From positions 1,984,001 through 2,048,000 of the forward strand of contig NZ_CP073637.1 of NCBI RefSeq assembly GCF_029962485.1: a stretch of DNA of 64,000 nucleotides. The letters are read 5' to 3'. The notes below the pieces were generated by a model. The model was not told the DNA's origin. It worked only from the letters and a program-made list of their open reading frames with translations, and did not search any database. Numbering within the stretch: position 1 is the first letter of the stretch; each line of letters begins with the position of its first letter. Positions 1 through 9,035 of the stretch are shown piece after piece. Source of the DNA: Burkholderia cepacia. GTDB taxonomy: Bacteria > Pseudomonadota > Gammaproteobacteria > Burkholderiales > Burkholderiaceae. Position numbers and translations under genes: made by a program.

Positions 1-838
1 CCGCGAAAAGTTGATTATGGCCCTTGATAGTGAGCCCACATGCTTTACAGATGAGTTCGGTGGGCAACATCAAAGTCCTAACCACCATTTCGTCGTGTTC
101 CAGCACAGGTGGCTGCTGTCGAAATCCTTCGCCCAGCAGCAGCGCCTTTGAATTGCACGACGGGCAGTCGATTACGTGGCCAAGATTTGGTCTAGCGACG
201 CTCGCCGCGGTCTTTGCCAGTTCATCCCTTTCGTCTTGCGCCTTGTTTTTCCAGACTTCCGCGTGCGCATTGATCAAGCCTTTGACACTTTTGGCTGTTT
301 CATCGGCAGCAGCCGCGAGCATCTTCACTGCTGCGTCGGCTTCGTCTTTGCCGAGAAAATCTCGGAGCGTCTTCTTTTGGAACCTTAGCAACACCTGCGT
401 CGCCTCGAAGAAGCGAGGGAGCCAAGTGTGATTGGCGAGTTTGGAAAAGGGTAATCCGCCGCTATGCAACTCCTCATTTCGCTTGTTGGCCAAACCCTTG
501 CAAAATGATTCGAGTTCTTTGGTGAAATCCGGAATGATCTGTTCGCAACGTAGCAGTACCTCAGAAGTCTGTATCGACTTCGGCACATAGTTTTTTACCT
601 TGGGTTCGAAACCGAAGGCGTAGAGCAGATTCCGACCGTCGGGCTCAGACGCGTCAGCGAGAAGCGCTGGATGGACAAACGCGAGGGCCGACCGAGCCAA
701 GAATTCGAGGGCGAGCGATGCCCAAAAAGGAAATAGGTCGTCTTCCCGTGGTGCCTCAAAAGCCTTGTCTACATAGGCCCGCGCTTTGCTCCACAACAGA
801 TCGTGTGTCCAGAGCGACTGCGGATTTGCGTTACCCAT
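1..838 (-). CDS. HEPN-like protein with C-terminal zinc ribbon (3'-truncated by window edge)
   Basis: This reading frame begins with ATG at 838 and stays open to the window edge, giving at least 279 residues. Residues about 35-76 are a hydrophobic helical stretch (FWASLALEFLARSALAF) followed by a LLYAFG segment. Residues 120-125 read RNEELH, which fits the R-x4-6-H motif of HEPN RNase-fold domains. A zinc ribbon follows, with pairs C225/C228 and C264/C267. The start codon overlaps the stop of the upstream dioxygenase gene (ATGGGTAA, 838-831), so the two are probably translationally coupled. Codon use is less GC-biased than in the core genes to the right, which suggests acquired DNA. HEPN domains are common in defence and toxin-antitoxin proteins; that role here is inference. 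No named family was recognised, and the end of the protein is not seen. Confidence 0.72.
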   Translation of the reverse strand, partial: MGNANPQSLWTHDLLWSKARAYVDKAFEAPREDDLFPFWASLALEFLARSALAFVHPALLADASEPDGRNLLYAFGFEPKVKNYVPKSIQTSEVLLRCEQIIPDFTKELESFCKGLANKRNEELHSGGLPFSKLANHTWLPRFFEATQVLLRFQKKTLRDFLGKDEADAAVKMLAAAADETAKSVKGLINAHAEVWKNKAQDERDELAKTAASVARPNLGHVIDCPSCNSKALLLGEGFRQQPPVLEHDEMVVRTLMLPTELICKACGLTIKGHNQLFA

Positions 839-1610
839 CGTTCGATACCCCTACCATCACTCGTTGAATTGTTCTCTGACTCGCTGGCTGACCAACCGCA
901 GGGCGTGCGTGTAGCATTCGCCAGTTGTCTAGGATCAGTACATCGTCAGGCGAGCGCCAGTTTATCTGAACCGGCCGCTGCGCCAACTGGTTGCGGAGAC
1001 TCGCTGCTATTTCCGCCGCGACAGTTTTGGCGAGTGGCCCGTGCGGCGACATGGTACAAACGTCCCAACGTATGCCGGATTCGCCGCGATGTTGGAAGAA
1101 CATTGAGCAAAGATACGGCTCGCGTACGCGGGACACTCGCCACAGTGCGCGCCCCCAATCTTCGCGCTTAATCATATCGACCAGTTCGAGGCTATCAACA
1201 AGCAAGGTAGGCACCGACTCATCGACCACCGACGCCCGCATAACCAGGTAGCGCGGAGGCAGCGGCCAATGCGCCATATCGGTATGCAACGGGAACTCGC
1301 CCAGCCCGTATAGGGAACTCGTCGTGTTTGGTCGTGCGGCTGCCTCGTTCACTGGTCGCAACGACTGAACGACCGGCGTCCCCGAGCCTGAGACCGGTGG
1401 GCCGAGCAGTTGTGCAACGGCGTATATATCTGCCGCCCAAGCTGGATCGTGGTGAAATAACCATCCATGATCGACAAGGGTTCTCGTATGTTCTGCGGCG
1501 AGTGCAATCACGTCTTGTGTCGAGACTGGGGGAACGGCGATTGTATGCTGCCGGGAAGCAAACTTTACAGGCAGCGTCGAGTCACAGATCTTTCTGTAGC
1601 GTGCAGGCAA
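831..1610 (-). CDS. TauD/TfdA-family Fe(II)/2-oxoglutarate dioxygenase
   Basis: A 259-residue protein of the TauD/TfdA fold. The metal triad is visible: H109-x-D111 in the segment FPLHTDMAHW, and the distal histidine H234 in LHARPAV. An arginine some 13-16 residues later (R247 or R250) would bind the 2-oxoglutarate carboxylate. Such enzymes couple decarboxylation of 2-oxoglutarate to hydroxylation of a small molecule or peptidyl substrate. The substrate cannot be told from sequence. The protein is slightly shorter than typical TauD (about 280 residues) but has the core elements. Its 3' end overlaps the start of the HEPN-like gene by 8 bases. It sits in the accessory edge region with no sulfonate or siderophore genes nearby, so ordinary taurine metabolism is not suggested. 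Confidence 0.8.
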   Translation of the reverse strand: MPARYRKICDSTLPVKFASRQHTIAVPPVSTQDVIALAAEHTRTLVDHGWLFHHDPAWAADIYAVAQLLGPPVSGSGTPVVQSLRPVNEAAARPNTTSSLYGLGEFPLHTDMAHWPLPPRYLVMRASVVDESVPTLLVDSLELVDMIKREDWGRALWRVSRVREPYLCSMFFQHRGESGIRWDVCTMSPHGPLAKTVAAEIAASLRNQLAQRPVQINWRSPDDVLILDNWRMLHARPAVGQPASQRTIQRVMVGVSNDG

Positions 1611-1680
1611 TGACGGATAGCTGAAATTGGCCGGACTGAGTCAGACGATCTGACGCTGTCCGCTTCGTCTAAACCTAGCC

Positions 1681-2256
1681 TTATACACGTCTCTTTATCG
1701 CGGTGTTCACCTTGTAGATAAGCCGCGCAGCCTCGTCTAGTGCCGCGGCGCTGCGTCGAGCGTCCCGCGCGGATTCTCGGAGCAAGGCCGCAGCCTGTTG
1801 AAGCGCGGCGACATCAGCATCTGTTACACGGTCACCATTGGCACGCCCAGATGCTACGGCCGCTCGTTTGTTTGCCCATCGCCTTATGACCGTTGGACTC
1901 GCCATGTCGTCCGGTAGCTCCCCGAGTGTCTCCATGTTCGCTGCTAACCAAATAGCATCTTGCCGAGTCGTGAATACGATTTCGTCAAAGCCGTGAGCCG
2001 TTACCCACGCAGAAAAGGACTGATTCGATACGCACTTACGCTTTCCAGTCGCCAGCGCCTCACCGACCTGGAGCCACCAGCGCCTGTGCGCGTCCTGCGA
2101 CCGCTCGCGCCTTTCCCTGGCCTTGTCACCTGCTCCCCGCGATAGGGCGCGGCGTCGCGGGGCACCCTCTTGAAGTCGTTCCCAAGCGTCCTGCCCGCGT
2201 GCCACGACGGGATCATCCGATCTCTTTGGCTGCGGCGGTTCAATTCGGCTTACCAC
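1681..2256 (-). CDS. Uncharacterised protein, probable mobile-element cargo
   Basis: The frame is open from further upstream, but the likely start is a GTG at 2256 that overlaps the stop of the upstream small membrane-protein gene (GTGGTAA). This gives about 191 residues. The protein is rich in Arg and Ala. It contains a central segment (WWLQVGEALATGKR ... FSAWVTAHGF) followed by a helical C-terminus with many Ala and Arg residues that may form a coiled coil. I do not recognise the family. The style resembles small proteins found on phages and integrative elements, but this is only an impression. The alternative is one longer protein starting at 2592. I disfavour it because the part upstream of 2256 is compositionally odd and overlaps a better candidate gene. 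Confidence 0.5.
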   Translation of the reverse strand: MVSRIEPPQPKRSDDPVVARGQDAWERLQEGAPRRRALSRGAGDKARERRERSQDAHRRWWLQVGEALATGKRKCVSNQSFSAWVTAHGFDEIVFTTRQDAIWLAANMETLGELPDDMASPTVIRRWANKRAAVASGRANGDRVTDADVAALQQAAALLRESARDARRSAAALDEAARLIYKVNTAIKRRV

Positions 2257-2450
2257 TTCAGGAGAACCTCGAACGCTGGCCGGAAGCCGATAACCACAAT
2301 CGCTACCGGGACCGCTACTGCAAGCGGCACCCACCACGGCATTCGGGCGAGTCGCCGTGTTTCCTCGAACTGCCGTTCCGCTTCGTCCAATAGCTGCATG
2401 GTAAGGGCACGAGACCTCGCGGCGAATTCCTCGCTCCGGCGCAAACGCAT
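2250..2450 (-). CDS. Small single-pass membrane protein
   Basis: A 66-residue protein. The first 36 residues are charged and helical (EEFAARSRAL..., EAERQFEETRR), and are followed by one hydrophobic span of about 20 residues (WWVPLAVAVPVAIVVIGF) near the C-terminus. A purine-rich ribosome binding site (AGGGGGAG) lies about 4-5 bases before the ATG. The stop codon overlaps the presumed GTG start of the next gene, so the pair may be co-translated. Topology suggests a cytoplasmic helical head with a C-terminal membrane anchor. Function is unknown. This layout can occur in holin-like or toxin-like small proteins, but there is no specific evidence for either. Confidence 0.5.
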   Translation of the reverse strand: MRLRRSEEFAARSRALTMQLLDEAERQFEETRRLARMPWWVPLAVAVPVAIVVIGFRPAFEVLLKW

Positions 2451-2721
2451 ACGGCTCCCCCTGAGTGTACAGGTGATGGTTCCCGATTCTAACTCTCGCC
2501 CACTTCGCGCCAGGATTGACGCTGCTCAGCGGCGGCCGCTTTGACGCGGGACCAGGCGCGTCCTCTTTTGCAGGGGACACCCTGCGCCCCACCAGATTGC
2601 ATCAGATACGGCCGGTAGCTCTGAGCCACCTCTTATAGATCGAAGGGACCCCTGAGCGGTCAACCTGTGCTGAGTTATTCGGCGCGGGGGCACGGGCCAC
2701 GCGATGTAGCCGATGGGCCGC
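2451..2721. other. Non-coding stretch at element edge
   Basis: No convincing gene was found here. Part of it is open in the frame of the downstream unknown gene but has no supporting start signal. It probably holds the promoter region for the leftward element genes. Confidence 0.4.
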
Positions 2722-2798
2722 CTGGGTACAACAAAAAGCCCGCCGAGTACAACTTGGCGGGCCTCTTGGGTACAATTGGGTACATCAGATTGGGTACA
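2722..2798. repeat. TTGGGTACA repeat cluster, candidate integrase arm or attachment site
   Basis: Four near-identical copies of the 9-mer TTGGGTACA occur in 77 bases: 2722-2730 (first base C), 2766-2774, 2776-2784 and 2790-2798. Three lie between the terminator hairpin and the ybiT stop codon, spaced 10 and 14 bases apart. Short direct repeats of this kind beside the 3' end of a core gene are typical of tyrosine-integrase arm-type binding sites. Base use also changes here, from the accessory region on the left to core genes on the right. No integrase is in the window. The exact crossover core cannot be defined without the other end. Confidence 0.55.
2733..2762 (-). terminator. Intrinsic terminator downstream of ybiT
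   Basis: On the minus strand a 7-base-pair stem (GCCCGCC/GGCGGGC, 2738-2744 with 2756-2762) with an 11-base loop is followed by a run of five U (2737-2733). It lies 48-77 bases past the ybiT stop and inside the TTGGGTACA repeat cluster. Confidence 0.75.
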
Positions 2799-2809
2799 TT
2801 CGACGGAGA

Positions 2810-4402
2810 TTACTCCTGCCCCTGACTCGTCAGGAACTCCTCGTAATTCCCGCCGAAGTCGAACAGCGTGCTGTCCGTACGCACTTCGATGATCCGGTTC
2901 GCCAGCCCGCTCACGAATTCGCGGTCGTGCGACACGAAAATCAGCGTGCCTTCGAACTGCTCGAGCGCGATCTGCAGCGACTCGATCGACTCCATGTCCA
3001 TGTGGTTGGTCGGCTCGTCCATCAGCAGCACGTTGTGGCGGCCGAGCATCAGCTTGCCCCAGATCATGCGGCCCTTCTCACCGCCCGACAGCACCTTCAC
3101 CGACTTCTTGATGTCGTCCGACGAGAACAGCAGGCGGCCAAGCGTGCCGCGCACCATCGTTTCGTCGTCACCGTCCTTGCGGTACTGGTCGATCCAGTCC
3201 ATCAGCGTGATGTCGTTCGGGAACTCCTCGTACGTGTCCTGCGGCATGTAGCCGACATTCGCGTTCTCGGACCACTTCACCGTGCCGTGCTCCAGCGCAA
3301 GCGCGCCGAGCAGCGAACGCAGCAGCGTCGTCTTGCCCGCACCGTTCTCGCCGATGATCGCGATGCGCTCGCCCGGCTGAACCGACAGGTTGAAGTTCTG
3401 GAAGATCGTGCGCTCGTACTTCTTCGTGATGTCTTCGGCCACCACCGCGACGTTGTGCAGCTTCTTCTCGAACTCGAAACGGATGAACGGGTTCTGGCGC
3501 GACGACGGCTTGAATTCCTCGATCTTGATCTTGTCGATCTGCTTCGCACGGCTCGTTGCCTGGCGGGCCTTCGACTTGTTCGCCGAGAAGCGGCGCACGA
3601 AATCCTGCAGCTCGGCGACGCGCTCCTTCGCACGCGTATTCGCCGCGGCCTGGCGCTCGCGCGCCTGCGCCGATGCGAGCATGTAGTCGTCGTAGTTGCC
3701 CGGCCAGACCTTCAGCGTGCCGAAGTCCATGTCGGCCATGTGCGTGCACACCGAGTTCAGGAAGTGACGATCGTGCGAAATGATGATCATCGTCGAGTTG
3801 TACTCGTTGAGCGTTTGCTCGAGCCAACGAATCGAGTTGATGTCGAGGTTGTTGGTCGGCTCGTCGAGCAGCAGCACGTCCGGCTTCGAGAACAGCGCCT
3901 GTGCGAGCAGCACGCGCAGTTTCCAGCCCGGCGCGACGTCGCTCATCGTGCCGGTGTGGAATTTCTCCTCGATGCCGATGCCGAGCAGCAGCGCGCCTGC
4001 GCGTGCCTCGGCGTCGTAGCCGCCGTATTCGGCGAACTTGCCTTCGAGCTCGGCCGCGTGCATGTAGTCGTCGTCGGTGGCTTCCGGGTTCGCGTAGATC
4101 GCGTCACGCTCGGTCATGGCGGCCCACATCTCGGTGTGGCCCATCATCACGACGTCGAGCACACGCACGTCTTCGTATGCGAACTGGTCCTGGCGCAGCT
4201 TGCCCAGGCGGACGTTCGGCTCCAGCGCGACGTTGCCGGCGCTCGGCTCGAGGTCGCTGCCGAGGATCTTCATGAACGTCGACTTGCCACAGCCGTTCGC
4301 GCCGATCAGACCGTAGCGGTTGCCCTCGCCGAATTTGACCGAGATATTCTCGAACAGGGGCTTTGGCCCGAATTGCATCGTGATGTTGGCAGTAGAAAGC
4401 AC
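2810..4402 (-). CDS. ybiT: ABC-F family ATPase YbiT
   Basis: ABC-F proteins bind the ribosome and act in translation; they have two ATPase domains and no membrane part. From a GTG start at 4402 the protein has 530 residues, the length of E. coli YbiT, which it closely resembles (N-terminus [11 protein letters not shown]). Domain 1 has Walker A GANGCGKS (about 34-41), a degenerate signature (VAPGWK) and [11 protein letters not shown]. An interdomain linker follows, then domain 2 with Walker A GENGAGKT, signature LSGGEKGR and [10 protein letters not shown]. The degenerate first signature is also a feature of YbiT. An ATG further upstream would add 25 residues without family support. It is transcribed away from the lipocalin-like gene and ends at the accessory-element boundary. 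Confidence 0.93.
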   Translation of the reverse strand: MLSTANITMQFGPKPLFENISVKFGEGNRYGLIGANGCGKSTFMKILGSDLEPSAGNVALEPNVRLGKLRQDQFAYEDVRVLDVVMMGHTEMWAAMTERDAIYANPEATDDDYMHAAELEGKFAEYGGYDAEARAGALLLGIGIEEKFHTGTMSDVAPGWKLRVLLAQALFSKPDVLLLDEPTNNLDINSIRWLEQTLNEYNSTMIIISHDRHFLNSVCTHMADMDFGTLKVWPGNYDDYMLASAQARERQAAANTRAKERVAELQDFVRRFSANKSKARQATSRAKQIDKIKIEEFKPSSRQNPFIRFEFEKKLHNVAVVAEDITKKYERTIFQNFNLSVQPGERIAIIGENGAGKTTLLRSLLGALALEHGTVKWSENANVGYMPQDTYEEFPNDITLMDWIDQYRKDGDDETMVRGTLGRLLFSSDDIKKSVKVLSGGEKGRMIWGKLMLGRHNVLLMDEPTNHMDMESIESLQIALEQFEGTLIFVSHDREFVSGLANRIIEVRTDSTLFDFGGNYEEFLTSQGQE

Positions 4403-4575
4403 GGCAGGTCCCGTTAAGAGAGAAATCGACGGAAAACCGTGTATTTTAGCAGGTGTCGGAGAAACTGCCGACCGCACCGCCCCGGCAGCGCTTTCCGGCC
4501 CCCTGGCCCGCCGCCCGGCGGCCCCGCCAACCCGGCGGCACGCGCCCCACTGCCGCCCTACCGGAATCCCGCATC

Positions 4576-5028
4576 ATGCCTGCCAGCCAGCTTCGCGAAC
4601 AACTCGTCGGCGCGTGGCGCCTCGTGTCCTACGAAGTCCGTCCGCGCGACGGTGGCACGGCCACCTATCCGCTCGGCCGCGACGCGCGCGGCTGGATTCT
4701 CTATACGCCGGACGGCTACATGTCCGCCCAGCTGATGGCCGCCGGCCGGCCGCCCTACGCGAACGGCGACCCGCACCACGGCACCGACGAGGCGTGCGCG
4801 GCGGCCGCCCGCGGCTACATCGCCTATTCCGGCCCCTTTCAGGTCGCCAACGACGGTACGCTGACGCACGAAATGGACGTCAGCCTGTTCCCGAACTGGA
4901 TCGGCAACGTCCAGCAGCGGGTCGCCGTGCTCGACGGCGATCGCCTGCAGCTCGGCCCCGCCGCCCCGGTCCGGCTCGACGGCCGGGAGGTCGACGTCCT
5001 GCTGCTGTGGGTGCGCGCGGGCCGCTGA
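4576..5028 (+). CDS. Lipocalin-like domain protein
   Basis: A 150-residue protein beginning MPASQLREQLVGAWRL. The motif LVGAWRLVSYE near the start, the GWILYTPDGYMSAQL segment, and the final beta-rich part match the small lipocalin-like domain family (Pfam Lipocalin_5 type). These are single eight-stranded barrel proteins of unknown ligand, found in bacteria and fungi. No signal peptide is seen, so it is probably cytoplasmic. An in-frame ATG at 4453 would add a Pro/Arg-rich stretch that looks non-coding, so I use the later start. It is divergent from ybiT and convergent with the AsmA gene, and no operon partner is visible. Confidence 0.75.
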   Translation: MPASQLREQLVGAWRLVSYEVRPRDGGTATYPLGRDARGWILYTPDGYMSAQLMAAGRPPYANGDPHHGTDEACAAAARGYIAYSGPFQVANDGTLTHEMDVSLFPNWIGNVQQRVAVLDGDRLQLGPAAPVRLDGREVDVLLLWVRAGR

Positions 5029-5034
5029 CGCCCG

Positions 5035-7341
5035 TTACTTGCCGGCCTTCGCGGCCGCCCTTTGCGCCGCCTTCGCGTTCATCTGCCCGAACAACTCCGA
5101 GCACGGCACATCCTTGTTGTTGCTCGGTGCGATCAGCGGAATCAACGCCGCGAACGGGTTGATCAGCCCGAGCCCGACCATCGCACCGGCGCGCAACGCG
5201 AGCGCGGTCGCATCGACGCCGACGTTCGGGTTCTTGAACGTGCCCTTCGCATACAGCGGCGAGCGCAGCGAGAAGATCCGGAAGCCCTTCGTGTGCGGGT
5301 GGATCTTCAGGTCGAGCGATTCGTCGCGCAGGTTGATCGGGCCGTCGACGTTGATCAGCGCATCGTCGGTATCGAGCGCGAACACCTTCGGGTCGAGAAT
5401 CCCGTTGGTTGCGACGAAGTCGATCGCCGCGCAGTTGATCTTCACGTCGTTGTTGCCGAACAGCTTCTCGTAGACGACGTTGGCGACGTTCAGCCCCGCC
5501 GCTTCCATCAGCAGGCGGCTGATGCGGCCGTCCGTCACGAGCGCCTTCACTTCGCCGTTCGACGTCGCGGCGAGCGCGGCCGGCGAGTTGCCGGTGGCCG
5601 ACAGCGACGCGTCGCCGTTGATCTCGCCGAGCGCCGACTGCATCACCTTCTGCGCCGGGAACAGCTGCTTGAGCTTCAGGTGCCGCGCGGCCACCGTGAA
5701 GCGGCCCTTCAGCGGCGTGCCGCTGCCGTCGAGATGCGCGGTCGTCGCCAGCGTGCCGCCCGCGACGCCGAACTGCAGCGGCTCGAGCGACAGCACGCCA
5801 TCCTGCATCACGATGTGCGTGTACAGGTTCGTGATCGGCAGGTTCGAACTCTTTACCAGCTTGCGGCCCGTGAACTTGACGTCCGCGTCGAGCGCACGCC
5901 AGCGGTCGGTGCGAAACGTCTCGACCGGCAGCACGCGGCTCGACGGCTGTTTCGTCGTGTCGCCACGCTTCGCCTTGCTCGCGGCCGTATCCGCGCCGAT
6001 CACGGGTGCGAGGTCGGAGAACTGCAGCAGGTTCGACACGAGTTCGCCCGACAGCTTCGGCCGCGGCTCGCGCTGCTCGTACACCAGCGTGCCGCCGAGA
6101 TCGCTGCCGCCGACACGGCCGTTGAAGTTCTCGTAGCGGAACGTGCTGGCCTTCCGCTTGAAGTTGCCGATCAATCGCCCTTCGGTCGCGTAAGGCGGCG
6201 TATCGGGCAGCGTGATGCCGCTGAGCTGGTAAAGGTGCGACATCGACGTGCCCTGCAGCCACAGCCGCAGGTCGATCGCCGCGAGATGCATCGGATCGGT
6301 CAGCGTGCCGACGATCGCGAGCCGCGTGTCGCCGGCCTTCACGTCGGCCTGCAGCGGGAATGGCCGCGACGCGTCCTGGATCGCGAGCACGCCGCCGAGC
6401 TTGCCGGTCCCGTTGATCGGCACGTTCTTGTAGCGGCCGTCGACCTTCAGCCCGAACGCATAGGTCGGGCCGGACGGCTTTGCGGGTGCGGCGACGCCGC
6501 TTGCGCCAGATGCGGCAGCAACGGCCGATGCGGAAGAAGCGGAAGAAGCAGGTGAAGCGGACGAACCAGGCGAGCCGGAAGCAGCCGAAGCAACGGAAGC
6601 CGCCGCCGATGCGCCCGTTGCCGACGACGCACTCGCCGCCGACGCACTCGACGCGGCCTCCGCGTTGGCCTTCGCGCTCAGTTGCGCGGCGCCATGCTTG
6701 CCGACACGCTGCGCGGACGCCGCACGCGACGTCTGCTCCTGCTCTTTCAGCACATCGCCGAGCGGGATCGGCTGGCCGAGCGTATCGATCGCGACGGTCA
6801 GGTCGGCCTTCGTGATCGCATCGCGATACGTGACGGTGCCCTTGGCAAAGCCGAAACTTTCGAGCCGCACCTTCCACGGCGACGGCTGCGACGATTGCTT
6901 GAACTGGAAGGTCCACGTATTGCGGCCGTCGGCCAGCCGCTCGAGGTCGACGGCCGGATTGACGACATCGATCGACGGGATGACGATTTCATGCGCGAGC
7001 AGCGGCAGGATCGCGAGATCGAAGTGCGCGGCATCGAGCGTGACGAACTTGGGCGTCTTCGCCCAGTCGGGGTTGCCGATCTCGAGCTGCGTGGCCGAAA
7101 AACTCGGCCAGGGCACCCAGGCACGCCAGCCGGTTTCGCCGTCAGGGCGGCGCCAGCCGACCTTGAGATCGCCGTTGATTGCGAACGGACGGCCGAGGGC
7201 GGCACTCACCTGTTCGTTGACCCACGGCTTCGCGCGGTTCCAGTCGAACGTGAAGAGAAAGACGCCGGCCGCCGCGATGAGCACCGCGACGATACCGACG
7301 ATCCATGCAGCCGATTTGCCGATGGCTCGGGTAAGCGTCAT
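5035..7341 (-). CDS. AsmA family protein
   Basis: A 768-residue protein with an N-terminal membrane anchor (about residues 12-31, AAWIVGIVAVLIAAAGVFLF). The large periplasmic beta-rich body starts with the AsmA hallmark FDWNRAKPWVNEQVSAALGRPFAI and ends with a conserved AsmA C-terminal region. AsmA-like proteins are thought to bridge the two membranes and move phospholipids to the outer membrane or affect its assembly; the exact role of this paralogue is unknown. An unusual tract of mostly Ser, Ala and Gly, about 70 residues long and encoded near 6480-6690, interrupts the body and looks like a flexible linker. The start is set at the ATG just before MTLTRAIGKS because the upstream extension is not hydrophobic and lacks family support. 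It is divergent from fetA. Confidence 0.88.
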   Translation of the reverse strand: MTLTRAIGKSAAWIVGIVAVLIAAAGVFLFTFDWNRAKPWVNEQVSAALGRPFAINGDLKVGWRRPDGETGWRAWVPWPSFSATQLEIGNPDWAKTPKFVTLDAAHFDLAILPLLAHEIVIPSIDVVNPAVDLERLADGRNTWTFQFKQSSQPSPWKVRLESFGFAKGTVTYRDAITKADLTVAIDTLGQPIPLGDVLKEQEQTSRAASAQRVGKHGAAQLSAKANAEAASSASAASASSATGASAAASVASAASGSPGSSASPASSASSASAVAAASGASGVAAPAKPSGPTYAFGLKVDGRYKNVPINGTGKLGGVLAIQDASRPFPLQADVKAGDTRLAIVGTLTDPMHLAAIDLRLWLQGTSMSHLYQLSGITLPDTPPYATEGRLIGNFKRKASTFRYENFNGRVGGSDLGGTLVYEQREPRPKLSGELVSNLLQFSDLAPVIGADTAASKAKRGDTTKQPSSRVLPVETFRTDRWRALDADVKFTGRKLVKSSNLPITNLYTHIVMQDGVLSLEPLQFGVAGGTLATTAHLDGSGTPLKGRFTVAARHLKLKQLFPAQKVMQSALGEINGDASLSATGNSPAALAATSNGEVKALVTDGRISRLLMEAAGLNVANVVYEKLFGNNDVKINCAAIDFVATNGILDPKVFALDTDDALINVDGPINLRDESLDLKIHPHTKGFRIFSLRSPLYAKGTFKNPNVGVDATALALRAGAMVGLGLINPFAALIPLIAPSNNKDVPCSELFGQMNAKAAQRAAAKAGK

Positions 7342-7493
7342 GGCGGTTCCGTTGTTGTTCTGAAATGTTGCCGCACCATGCCGGGCCGCGTGCGTGGACG
7401 AACGGCGCACGACACCCGCGGCTTTTCAATCGGTATTATGACGCACGCCATGGTGACGTTTCGGCGCCATTAACGCTTTTTTTCATTTGTGAC

Positions 7494-8191
<698 letters not shown>

Positions 8192-8195
<4 letters not shown>

Positions 8196-8995
8196 GCCCA
8201 GCACTGCAGGACCTGAGCCTCGTCGACGTCGGCATCGCCGCCGCGCTCGTCGCCGTCAACGGTGCGATCTCGGCGGCGCTGTCGCTCGGCCTCGGCCGCA
8301 AGCTCGCGCTCGCGGCGGTACGTACCGTCGTGCAACTGCTCGCGATCGGCTACGTGCTCGGCTGGGTGTTCGGCCATCCGCACTGGTACGTCGTGCTGCC
8401 GCTCACCGCGCTGATGACGCTGATCGCCGGTTTCGCCGGTGCGGGCCGCGGCAAGCGCACGTATCGCGGCCAGCGCATCGACAGCATCGCGTCGATCTGG
8501 TTCAGCAGCTGGTTCGTGGCGGCGGTCGGGCTGTTCGTCGTGATCCGCATCCATCCGTGGTTCGCGCCGCAATACGCGATTCCGATCCTCGGGATGATTC
8601 TCGGCAATACGCTGACGGGCGTGTCGCTCGGCGTCGAGCGGATGATGGAAGAGCTCACGGCGCGCCGCGACCGCGTCGAAACGGCGCTCGCGCTCGGCGC
8701 GACGCGCTGGGAAGCCGCGCAGGACGCCGCGCGCCAGGCCGTGCGCGCGGGCATGCTGCCGACGCTGAACCAGATGGCCGTCGTCGGCGTCGTGAGCCTG
8801 CCGGGGATGATGACGGGCCAGGTGCTCGCCGGCCAGTCGCCGCTGCAGGCCGTGCGCTACCAGATCGTGATCATGTTCCTGATCGCCGCGGCGTCCGCGC
8901 TCGGCACCGTCGGCGCGGTGCTGATGACCTATCGCCGGCTGTTCTCGGCCGACCACCGCTTTCTCGCGTCGCGGCTCGAAGAGCGCGCGCACTGA
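8192..8995 (+). CDS. fetB: FetB-type ABC transporter permease
   Basis: A 267-residue integral membrane protein of the UPF0014/FetB family, with about seven hydrophobic segments. The family signatures RTVVQLLAIGYVLG, ILGMILGNTLTG and LPGMMTGQVLAGQSPLQAVRYQ are all visible. It forms the membrane half of the transporter with the preceding ATPase, and the start codon overlaps the fetA stop (ATGA, 8192-8195), indicating coupled translation. The cytoplasmic loop RDRVETALALGATRWEAA resembles the coupling helix region. The transported substrate is inferred from the family to be iron. Confidence 0.88.
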
Positions 8996-9035
8996 CGCGC
9001 GCGGGTACCGTGCGATGCGTTCGCGCGGTGGGCGA

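Noticed and set aside
2927..4417. Long open frame opposite ybiT
   Set aside because: It mirrors a clear ABC-F gene; long antisense frames are common in GC-rich DNA, and the translation is Arg/His/Leu-rich without domains.
4880..6916. Second long minus-strand frame within the AsmA gene
   Set aside because: It lies in another frame of a certain gene and has the Arg-rich composition of a shadow.
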